In this document: one piece after another, positions 47,201 through 53,500 of the stretch
How the letters are laid out: every line of letters starts with the position of its first letter
How positions within the stretch are numbered: the first letter of the stretch is position 1
Source: Trichopria drosophilae
Lineage: Eukaryota > Arthropoda > Insecta > Hymenoptera > Diapriidae
NCBI GenBank assembly: GCA_030407085.1
Contig: CM059582.1
Span: 199,500,001 to 199,564,000, forward strand
Length of the DNA: 64,000 bases
Reading direction: 5' to 3'
Position numbers and translations under genes: made by a program
Notes under the pieces: model-generated
Seen by the model: only the letters and a program-made list of their open reading frames with translations
What the model was told of the DNA's origin: nothing
Databases searched by the model: none

Positions 47201-47250
47201 AACGTCATCGCGACGCTGAACAAGTTTTGGGAATTCAGCGTATAAGATAG
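17291..47250 (+). CDS. spn-E: ATP-dependent RNA helicase spindle-E (TDRD9 homologue), 6 exons, complete
   Basis: Germline DExH-box helicase with a Tudor domain, needed in the piRNA pathway to silence transposons; it acts in perinuclear nuage. Exons: 17291-17467, 17522-18280, 18336-18708, 18768-18934, 40276-42965, 47106-47250. Phases agree and the sum is 4311 nt, 1436 aa, matching the fly protein's length of about 1434. Visible: Walker A GVTGCGKST (131-139), TQPRRIAA, DEVH box (230-233), SAT (263-265), STNIAESSITID, and motif VI QRAGRTGR (469-476). The long exon 5 carries the helicase-associated region and a Tudor domain near 930-1000 (YFRAVVESF, NILYIDHGW). The last exon encodes a C-x2-C-x12-H-x5-H finger (C1401, C1404, H1417, H1423). 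An AG six bases before the ATG (17283-17284) suggests a leader intron. Intron 4 is 21.3 kb and intron 5 is 4.1 kb; both are full of repeats. Confidence 0.95.
19010..19190. mobile_element. Pogo-like MITE, CCTTATTTTAAC subtype (copy 1)
   Basis: 181 bp: TACAGTAGTCCTCCCCTTAT at left, AAGGGGAGGACTACTGTA at right, TA at both ends. The CTTATTTTAAC motif repeats just inside both ends, as expected of subterminal transposase sites. In spn-E intron 4. Confidence 0.8.
19692..19910. mobile_element. Pogo-like MITE, CCTTATTTTAAC subtype (copy 2)
   Basis: 219 bp: TACAGTAGTCCTTCCCTTAT at left, AAGGGAAGGACTACTGTA at right, with three or more internal CCCTTATTTTAAC-like repeats. It lies within a patch that also contains the right end of a third subtype (GATAACGGAGGTTCTACTGTA, about 20051-20071). 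Confidence 0.8.
20446..20890. repeat. GCCATTTTGAATTTTC minisatellite, locus 1
   Basis: About four units of roughly 120 bp, each with GTCGGCCATCTTGGATCC, CATTTTGAATTTTCAAAATC, a TTCGTAATCGGCGA-like segment and ACCCCCGAG. Related units are at 43300-43620, 45700-45960 and 46200-46330. Confidence 0.75.
22223..23158. repeat. Long palindrome (foldback element), 426-bp arms
   Basis: Left arm 22223-22648 and right arm 22732-23158 are inverted copies with few mismatches, separated by about 83 bp. Outer ends share ATCGGCCAACCATTACCCAG; inner ends share AGGGTTCAGTTTTAATTTAA. It has no coding content. It sits in the gap of the broken LINE. Confidence 0.85.
23159..23890. repeat. Second inverted-repeat element, AT-rich
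   Basis: The left end (TTTCGTATCAAAATCAAAG) is mirrored near 23830-23870 (TTCGATTTTGATATGAAATA). Its left part (23200-23300, GAGGTCGCTCTTCAAGATTC) recurs inverted at 45220-45345. No coding content. Confidence 0.55.
24702..24811 (+). mobile_element. Solo end of a CACGGTG-type TIR element
   Basis: It begins CACGGTGTGTCTTAACGCAC and matches the first 100 bp of the element at 25534, in the same orientation, then stops where the 722-bp palindrome arm begins. Confidence 0.65.
24812..25533 (+). mobile_element. Jockey-like LINE fragment, left arm of palindrome
   Basis: It encodes 192 aa (24937-25515) of the post-YADD region: MIEKWLTKWRLQINVLKS, VKYLGMHLDQRLTWKTHV, LKPIWTYGIQLWSSASKSN and DAPWFVPNERIRKDLQIP. 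These words are characteristic of Jockey-clade elements. The whole 722 bp recurs inverted at 28333-29054. Confidence 0.85.
25534..28332. mobile_element. TIR element with CACGGTG ends, carrying a LINE
   Basis: The ends are inverted repeats of about 230 bp (25534-25765 and 28101-28332) starting CACGGTGTATCTTAACGCAC. Inside is the LINE at 25946-28075. The immediate flanks are AGT and ACT, complementary rather than direct, because the flanking 722 bp are themselves inverted. No transposase visible. Confidence 0.75.
25946..28075 (-). mobile_element. LINE with intact 625-aa reverse transcriptase frame
   Basis: An uninterrupted frame (28065-26188) carries the RT motifs in order: YRPISIL, HGFIRGRSTITNL, motif A YLDFAKAFDSIEH, motif B TSGVPQGSHLGPLLF, motif C LLFADDIKLY, then DLGVILDSSF, KAYSALGFLRR and the C-terminal RFLSFKTHSPMSFIDHDYSQ. 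The endonuclease is missing, so the copy is 5' truncated. The 3' end is a TTTA run (25948-25977 on plus, i.e. TAAA on the element strand) after GGGCCGTTGATGATTTTAAA. The open frame suggests a young copy. Confidence 0.9.
28333..29054 (-). mobile_element. Jockey-like LINE fragment, right arm of palindrome
   Basis: Inverted copy of 24812-25533. The encoded 192 aa (28929-28351) differ from the other arm at one visible position (Asn for Tyr in the ANFYRKH segment). Just outside, 29094-29170 repeats the arm's outer 75 bp in the opposite sense. Confidence 0.85.
29291..29600. mobile_element. GAAT microsatellite followed by a small MITE
   Basis: A run of about seven GAAT units (29295-29322) precedes an inverted-repeat element whose ends share GAAAAGTCGTATCTCCATTT (29347 onward; mirrored near 29570-29590). 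No coding content. Confidence 0.5.
29870..31495 (-). mobile_element. LINE split by a pogo-like MITE
   Basis: The frame at 31482-30730 encodes MERAIGNRMTNFL, FGFQANESTNSAI, motif A AADLAKAFDTLDH, motif B TCGVPQGTILGPTLF, motif C SFADDTVIIY and KYLGIQLDFRLKW. It runs into the MITE at 30729 and resumes beyond 30425 with LSITTLKTLYYAMFESIATY then GIIAWG, a frameshift, and a decayed C-terminus to about 29870. 5' truncated. Confidence 0.85.
30426..30729. mobile_element. Pogo-like MITE, CTTAAGTCATA subtype, inside a LINE
   Basis: 304 bp including TA at both ends: TACAGTAGTCCTCCTCTTAA at left, TTAAGGGGAGCACTACTGTA at right. Internal CCCTTAAGTCATA repeats. Removing it with one TA restores the host LINE frame (HVFY joined to RLRKILS), proving the borders. 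Confidence 0.9.
31490..32445 (+). mobile_element. LINE 3' fragment
   Basis: It encodes the post-YADD region: SPFDSLRFQYDLDNLSDWCI, a frameshift, then RDVGITFNISLTFNEHLSEV, AYRSLGFLIRTT, SQIWSPYTQ and RFLSFKTDHPMHYFDHNFSS. Same family as 25946-28075. The 3' end has GGGCGTTTTCGCC, then an AAATAAATAAAT tail. It abuts the LINE on the opposite strand head to head. Confidence 0.85.
32446..33110 (-). mobile_element. Jockey-clade LINE remnant
   Basis: On the minus strand: HQFGFRQQHASIDQVHGITK, motif A with a stop (FLDI-stop-QAFDKVWH), YISNRFFRVRIQ, INSGIPQRSVLGPLLYTLYT, and TFADDTAIYST. Motif A alone shows it is dead. Confidence 0.8.
33111..33363. other. Non-coding stretch
   Basis: Near 33275-33325 short AACTAATATTAAAC-like words repeat. 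Nothing else recognised. Confidence 0.4.
33364..34561 (+). mobile_element. CACGGTG-ended DNA transposon with transposase-like gene remnant
   Basis: TIRs of about 150 bp: left begins CATGGTGCGTCGGAACC, right ends GGTTCCGACGCACCGTG. ACAT lies immediately outside both ends, a possible 4-bp target duplication. The frame 33431-34018 encodes FNGNSCKKLMEKLDYLRSN, DFHMVVKSCFGKHLDPDY, VSVTPKIHAVFYHIDDF and GLGFYSEQAS. After a one-step frameshift near 33955 it continues WNKYKV, HPQYAQHLLRAV and CEFNGLRV-stop. The H-x5-H, then G-x-x-SEQ, pattern with a C-terminal LLRAV..FN tail resembles the C-terminal part of a DDE-type transposase (Chapaev/CMC or Transib-like). The family name is an inference. The N-terminal half is absent. 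Confidence 0.65.
34760..36420 (+). mobile_element. LINE 3' half interrupted by a hAT MITE
   Basis: Motif C MLIFADDIKIFYEIKS, MTLNLNKCYYVSFS, KDLGVIFDDRITFNDHI, KASKMLGFLQR, LVRPILLYASSVW and ERVQHKFL. The MITE at 35323-35936 follows, and the frame resumes RYAAFKLKKPLHPFDHDY. The C-terminus ends with a stop at 36319. The 3' UTR ends GGGTTATAACCCGTTGATGA then AAATAAATAAAT. Confidence 0.85.
35323..35936. mobile_element. hAT MITE with expanded AAGTTAA array
   Basis: Ends CAGGGTTGGGTAAGTTAAC and (right) CTACCCAACCCTG, with an exact 8-bp duplication ATTTTTAC at 35315-35322 and 35937-35944. Almost the whole 614-bp interior is a tandem array of AAGTTAAGTTAAA-type words. Removing the element and one duplication restores the LINE codons (CAT AAA TTT TTA CGA TAT). 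Confidence 0.9.
36421..36693 (-). mobile_element. LINE C-terminal fragment
   Basis: On the minus strand: LQELYKVNSLLTIRKLFYL, HSLNTRGNINKLITLPKRNK and GQRALDFIGCKCLNLIP, the usual C-terminal end of family B LINEs. It is cut at its 3' side by the tail of the preceding LINE. Confidence 0.75.
36700..38060 (+). mobile_element. LINE (family B), 5' truncated RT frame
   Basis: The 389-aa frame contains SYTSNRTQSVKIDS, motif B LGVPQGSILGPLLF, motif C AYADDTAIFV, NWCEKNRLTVNFEKTEYLAF, YLGVIIDSHLTWEHHI, YYALFNSVLCYGIIAWGAA and LEVTQKRVLKLI. Motif A and the endonuclease are missing. A 200-bp 3' UTR ends near a TTCTA run (38045-38060). Confidence 0.9.
38065..39575 (-). mobile_element. LINE (family A), 397-aa RT frame
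   Basis: Frame 39433-38240: GRSAVSNLSIFSHHV, motif A FTDFSKAFDTLNHD, motif B LSGVPQGSHLGPLLF, motif C LIFADDVKLFH, SWINSFLITRIQSVK, KDLGVTFEQSLSFHKHI, YRMLGFIRRAT and RYIAFKSNTPMSLFDHNY. Uninterrupted from before motif A to the end. The part before 39433 is decayed. Confidence 0.9.
39600..40156 (-). mobile_element. LINE (family B) fragment
   Basis: Motif B GVPQGTILGPILFILYINDL, motif C SFADDTVIIFK, NWFRANSLTVNDKKT, FGCYTDSISNL and KYLGVTIDSHLRWNIHVQ, then a broken end. 5' truncated just before motif B. Confidence 0.85.
40157..40258 (+). mobile_element. LINE 3' UTR and tail next to the spn-E splice acceptor
   Basis: AAAAGGGACATTGTCCCGTC hairpin then AAATAAATAAAT: the same terminal layout as the other plus-strand LINEs. 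The tail ends about 15 bp before the exon 5 acceptor (TTTCTTTAG/CACGCG). Confidence 0.7.
43300..43607. repeat. GCCATTTTGAATTTTC minisatellite, locus 2
   Basis: Three units of about 120 bp, with GCCATTTTGAATTTTCAAAA, TTCAAATTCGTAATC, GCGACCCCAAAAACC and AAGCGAATCCGATGAATTTT. In spn-E intron 5. Confidence 0.75.
43608..44460. repeat. Foldback palindrome
   Basis: Arms 43608-43969 and 44129-44460 are inverted copies: CACATTTCTGAGGGTAATTT outside, GGAATAAGCCGCC in the middle, AACTTTGGAAGTTGTTTTTCG inside. The spacer is about 160 bp. Non-coding. Confidence 0.8.
44600..44962. mobile_element. Palindromic MITE with CCCGGGAAAAAATGG ends
   Basis: The ends are CCCGGGAAAAAATGGATTAT and its inverted copy ending in CCCGGG at 44962. 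The 330-bp interior is made almost wholly of TATATAATTATATA words and is close to self-complementary. Confidence 0.8.
45220..45345. repeat. Inverted copy of the repeat at 23160-23310
   Basis: Shares GACCTCGGAATCTTGAAGAG and CGATTTTGATACAAAATACT with the complement of 23180-23300. The surrounding 44963-45650 is otherwise unremarkable apart from short AAGTACTTGAAGTACTTG words. Confidence 0.6.
45690..46330. repeat. GCCATTTTGAATTTTC minisatellite, locus 3 (reversed)
   Basis: Units in the opposite orientation from loci 1 and 2 (TTTTGAAAATTCAAAATGGC, GGTCGCTGATTACGAATTT) at 45690-45960, then degenerate units to 46330 ending in a forward unit (GGATCCGCCATTTTGAATTT). Confidence 0.65.
46584..46878. 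repeat. Hairpin-forming inverted repeat in spn-E intron 5
   Basis: Arms of about 140 bp meet with almost no loop near 46730. Outer words are GGACTCAGACT / AAGTCTGAGTTCC, and inner words TTTATACATTGTTTAAA / TTTAAACAATGTATAAACAA. It ends about 230 bp before the last spn-E exon. Confidence 0.7.
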
Positions 47251-47585
47251 ATCGCAGATCATGACTACTTGATAATATGTAAGAATAAACGTTTTAACTG
47301 TTCATTTCTTGACGAAAAGCTACGAGATTCATAAGTAGAAAATGTGATGTTTTTGTTATTTAAGACTATGTTTTTTATTTGCGTAAGAGTTAAGACGTTT
47401 AAGTTGGCCAAAGATTTAACTTGTAACAAGAAGTTTAAGAAGATTCCGTCAGTGTTACATATTTTTCTAATCAAAAGAAAAAAGTCTATATATAGCGTGT
47501 ATAAACCGTTTATTATAAAAAAATACACGAGAAACAAATACAGTTGTTTTGCGAATACAATTGGTGTATTTACTTGAGTTCATAT

Positions 47586-50500
47586 TTACACATCACGTTG
47601 GAGATATCGAGGACCCGGTTGAGTATACATTAATCGTGCTGGTACGCCGCTTCCAGGAACATTTACGTAGGTTCCGGGAGGTGGCGCTGGGTAAGTTCCA
47701 GGTGGCGGTTGAGGTGCTCGGACAGGATAACCAGACGTTATACCACCGGTTTTTGCTCCCTAAAAAAAAAAAAGAAATATGAAATTGCCGAATAACTTTT
47801 TGTATAAATAATTTACTTGTGGTGGTTGTTGAATAGGTATCGCACCGCCATGGACCGTTACGTGACTTCCGGGTCTAGGATAGAATTTTTCTTCCGTGTA
47901 GGGACCTGCGAACATTGTTAATTAATGAAATGTAATTAAAAGAATCTCTAAATGTTTCACCTGGTTGAATTGTTGGCAATTGCGGTCGATTCGCCGATAA
48001 ATATACAGGTTTCACAGGTTCCGGCTCTCTCGGAGGCGGTTGCGACTGCGGCGCAGTGTAACTGTATACGCTTTGTCCAGCTGTCGTCGAATAAAAACTC
48101 GATGCTGGATACTGATTATTTTCTGTAAAATGTACAATGTAATAAATTCACAAATAAAGTTTTTGCCACACACATGGAATATAAAATGCGATAGTGTATT
48201 GGTGCATAAATAAACAGTGAAGCGGTAAGTACGAGATGGGGTCACTCACTGTTCCAGAGGACGGCGCGGGAATCGCCAGACCTCCTAGCAGCGTCCTCGG
48301 ACTCTGTAAAAATATAACCATGGATCTGAATTGTCTGAACTTTCATGTAAATCCTACTACCTTTACAAGTAAGTTCGTCATTTTATTAGTTTATCCATAG
48401 TATGTTTTTTTTTTTAAAGACAGATGTAAGCCTTAGACTAGTGCGCAATTAGATTAGTATTTTTTTGGGGATGGCATTCAACATTTATTCGTTATCGATG
48501 TTAAGATTTTTAAGGTTAGTTTAAAATAAATGTCCAAAAGGATTTCATTAAGGCAGACTATCCTAGTATTTGTGACAAACTATCAATATTAAATTAGACG
48601 TCGTTATTATCAACTCAAATATCGATGTCAATGTCAAGTTCTATGATATTGTACTTCAAACATTGGAAATTCCATACAGGAGTAGATAAAACCACAGAGC
48701 TATGCTCATGTGGACAAGCTGATACATCGAAACGCACATTAACAGAATGCCATAAGTTTACAGAAATCAGAAGAGAATATCTACAAGAAATAAATGAAAC
48801 AGAAATCAGACTCTCCAATATCCTCAAGGATAGGAAAAAATACGAAACCTTTTCCCGCTTTGCAAAGGAACTATTGGATTTAATTACCTCTCTAAGAGAA
48901 ATAAAAACTTTTTGTTAATATTATGTTTTAGAAGTAAAAGTGGTTCAGAATCCACTATAAACTGTATCTACAAGAAATAAACGAAACAGAAATCAGTCTC
49001 TTCAATATCCTCAAGGATAGGGGAAAATACGAAACCTTTTCCCGCTTTGCAAAGGACCTATTGGATTTAACTACCTCTCTAAGAGAAATAAAAACTTTTT
49101 GTTAATATTATGTTTTAGAAGCAAAGTGGTTCGAAATCCACTATAAACTGTATCTACAAGAAATAAACGAAACAGAAATCAGTCTCTCCAATATCCTCAT
49201 GGGTAGGGAAAAATACGAAACCTTTTTCCGCTTTGCGAAAGACCTATTGGATTTAATTACCTCTCTAAGGGAAATAAAAACTTTTTGTTAATATTATGTT
49301 TTAGAAGTAAAAGTGGTTCGGAATCCACTATATACTGTAGGGCATGCATATACATGTCCCAACTCAAAGTTGGGCTAACTAAAAATCAAAAAACCAAACA
49401 TGTAAGATTGCAAATATTGTCAAATTAGAAATAAAGTAAGATGAAAGGCGGTGGACGGTTTCCTTCAGAAACTTCACATGGGTGCCTTTTTCTTTTCTTT
49501 TTTTTTCTCTCTATGATATTGTCTCCGATGTGATTGATGCTCATTTGCCTTCAAAAAACTCTTTACAAGGTCATATCCCATTTGGTACTCGAAGGAACTG
49601 AGAGAAGATATCGTTAGAAAGAAAATCTATCACAGGATATGGCGTACGAATAACATCGAAGATTACATCATCAAGAAGCAGCAGGCTTTATGTATTCGCT
49701 CATCTAGAGCATGTTACAGGGAATATATTCGGTAGAAACCAAATCTAATCATAATTTAAAATCATTTTGGTCATATATAAATATTAAATATAGTTCATGA
49801 ATTTATGGAATAATTGGATGGGGTGGGCGGTTTAAAACTGCTATAGATCAATTGGAAAGATTACAAAAACGAATACTCAAAATAATAGGAATTAGTGATA
49901 GAGATCCTTTCAAACCCATAGGAATAACCCAGTAAACGAAAATGGATAGAAATTTATTGAAATTAATTGAAATTAATTGAAATTTTTACTCGCCAATCCG
50001 GATTGTTGTTTTTAGCAAATCTATTTCAATTCTGAATTCGTTTGTATTCCTGTACATGGATTGCCCTGCTTCGATTTGTATTCAGTGAAATCAATTGCAA
50101 GATGGAAGTTGTAGTCTATTGATTTCAATTTCAATAAATAGAATTCGCCAATGTTATTTGAGATTCAATTGAATCCTTCGTAAAATGAGAGGTTATGTCA
50201 ATTTAATTCAGGACATCGAATTGGAAAGACAATCTTTCAATAATTGTGTATTTCTTTCAAAATCAGATTACTTTTTATTCTTTTAACAGAATAGGCAACC
50301 TTCTCCTGTATATAATCCAATTATTAGCAGAAATATTGTAGAGGAATTCATTTCAGTTTCGTGTGCCGAATTGCCGATTTTTGTATGTATTGAAATCAAT
50401 ACCGAATGAAATAATTGTGTGGAAGGGAATTCCTCGATACGAGAATCTATTCACGACAATTCTTTTAATATTTAATAATGTGAGCTCGGTCATTTTAATT

Positions 50501-53500
50501 ATTCTTTGTTATTAAATAATGGATATAACTTTTTTCTAAGTAGGCAATTATCACTTTAATACGCATAACACATAAAATATGATAAATAACCAATTATTTA
50601 AAAATATTAATATTATGAGAAAATGTTTTTCCGGGTTTCGTTAGAAAGTTAAGTTTAATTGTATGATAATTTTTCAATTATTTATGACCCACTTTCCTTT
50701 ATTTTAAATTAAAACCCTGCTTTTTACATTTATTTTAAGGGGGTTTTAAAATCGTCACTTGATAAGATAGTAATCTACTCTTAAGATCTCTTAAAAAACA
50801 TAGCAAAGAAATTAATTGAGAATTGACCGAGTACTTTCGGAAATAAGTAAAAATCATTTATATCTGAAAATGCTCGGTCAATTCTCAATTAATTTCTTTG
50901 GTACTTTTTGGTATAGTGATTATAATTACTTGTACGGAACCCAAATTTTTAAAAATCGATTCAGTCATTTTTAATATAGAGTTTTGAGCGTAGATTACCA
51001 CCTTATCAACTGACGACTTTCCCCAACTCTTTTATGAAAGAATGGAAAATCAGAATTCGAAAGAATTCAAGATTTCAATGTATTCCAATCCATATTCGTT
51101 TGTTGCCATTTTAAGGTTATGTTCACTTCATTGATATAGATATTTTGAATCTTTTTCAATGCAAAATGATTATACGCTTCAATTACCCAGTATGAATAGA
51201 AAATTATTTAACCCTGAACATTCTAATTTATTTAAATTCTTTACACGGAATTAAGAATCCGGATTCAAAAATTTCAAATTTTCAATTTATTTTAATCCAT
51301 TTTCGTTTGCTGGGAAGACAGGTTTTTGTGGTTAATGCGATAGCCTACCAATATAATAGCCTCAAGAACGAATTTCAACAAAATGTACGTAATACAAGAT
51401 TTAAAAGTGTCTCTCTTCCTTGTCATACCACAAAAATTGGACAAAGAAGCTACGAATATTTTGCAACCAAGTACTACAATCAGTTACCAAATGAGTTAAA
51501 AACTCTTAGTGTTGAGAAAAAAGTGTTAAAAAGAAAGATAAAAGATAAAATAAGAAATCTCGAAATTGAATGAATTATTTCTATATATAGTTTATAACTG
51601 TTTTGATTATTATATGTATGTTTTTGATCAGGGAGTAGTTCTCACTATTATGTTTAAGTTTTGTAATTTTTAAGGACCAATCCTATGTACGGACATTTTT
51701 TGTTCCCTATAGGTCCTATATATTTGTATAGGGAATTTTGGCAATAAATATTATATTATTATTATTGGTATTCAAGAGGATCCATAATATATCTTTTGCA
51801 ATTCTGGGCTAGAATTCAAAATTAATTTAGGGCCATGGTTATTCAAGGGAATTCATTAAAATAAGTTTGAATTCCAAATATGGAATACAGTGGAATTAAT
51901 TTTGAAGTGGTAATTGATAGATTTTGAGGGGATTCAGTAATACATTCTTTTATGCCATATTTGGTATTGAATGATAGTTTCTAATGGGAGGAATTTGAGG
52001 GGATTCAATGAAATATTTTTTAATTCCAAATCTTGTATTCGCTGGAATTCATTTTGATGCCCGTTTGTAGAACAGCATTTGAGGGAATTCAATAAGTCAA
52101 AATTCTTTTCATAATTGTGGTTTTATTGGTATTAAAAATCATTCCAATACCTTTTTTGAACAAAATGAGATAAAAACAATCAAATTTTAATCTCCATTAA
52201 TCCCCTTCTAATACTTTTCAATCTTTTTTCGTTTACTGGGATTGGTAATCGATAGTATTCGACGGCATTCAAAGAATATAATCTTAAATCCCATATCTTG
52301 TATTAAATGGGATTCTTTCAAATATTGGTAATAAATGGTATTCGAGGGGATCCAAGAAAGGAATTTTTAATTCCAGAAATGGTATTTAAACGATACTGAC
52401 AGATGTGGAATTCACAGGGATTGAAACATACGTTTTTCAATCCCACTTATGGCATTCAAGGGGATTGATTTTCACAACGATTATTCGAGGAGGATTCACA
52501 GGGATTCAATCATTTCAATTTATATACCTACTTTAGAATTTACTAGAATTCAAAACCACTCCAATTCCCTTTTTTGAACAAAATGAATTAAAAGTAGTCT
52601 CATTTTAATCTCAATTGATCCCTTTTTAATACTTTTCAATCTTTTTTCGGGTACTGGGATTTCACTCCAACCACAGTTACACGCAACAGATAGATTTAAG
52701 TTCTGGGTCATCCGTCACTCCACAAATTGTGTTTATATTCAACTTTTTGTGGAATAATATTCAATGTGATGAATTTATAAATATGTTCCCTTACAGATTA
52801 TCGTTGTATAATATAAAACACCTCAGAGTTCTTGTCTTAAGAGATGGCTAGATCTAATTTTTTATATTTCTCACAAAAAATGAGAATCTGGAATCATTTG
52901 CCAAAAATTTTGTTAAACTTCAGTATAAAATTAATTTTTTTAAGGTTATGTTGTGGAGATTTATTCTTGCGTTAAATTTACATTTAATCTAGTTTATTTA
53001 ATAAATAAATAATTTTTGTTATAAATTATCTCCACCTATCTTTCTACAATTTCTGGACAAATTTTGTCAGTTGTAAACTCCACAAAGACTATTCCCTTCT
53101 TCTAACGACCCAATTATTAATTTTTAGAAACAAAACACAAAATTATCGAAGGAAGTGTCGATTAAATTGTACACGCATCACTTATATTAAATTGTCAATA
53201 TTCGTCAAAATTATCAAGTGTTTTAGAACTTTAAGTTCGTTCATGAGCCAAAAGAATTGTTTCGGAACTTGAATATATAAGTTTAATAACATTTATCTTA
53301 CAGCGAAATGTTTTAGCTCTTTTTTCTTCAGTACAGTAGTCTCCACCCTAAGTTATACCATCCAAAGTTATATGTATATCCTAAGTTATAGATCGGCCTT
53401 CTCCAAAGTTATACCAGTTTCTTCCTCTCCTTCCCCCACCACATTCTTTTGCTGAGCCACACTCGCACACAGAAGCACCCATTGCATGGATATAAACAAA

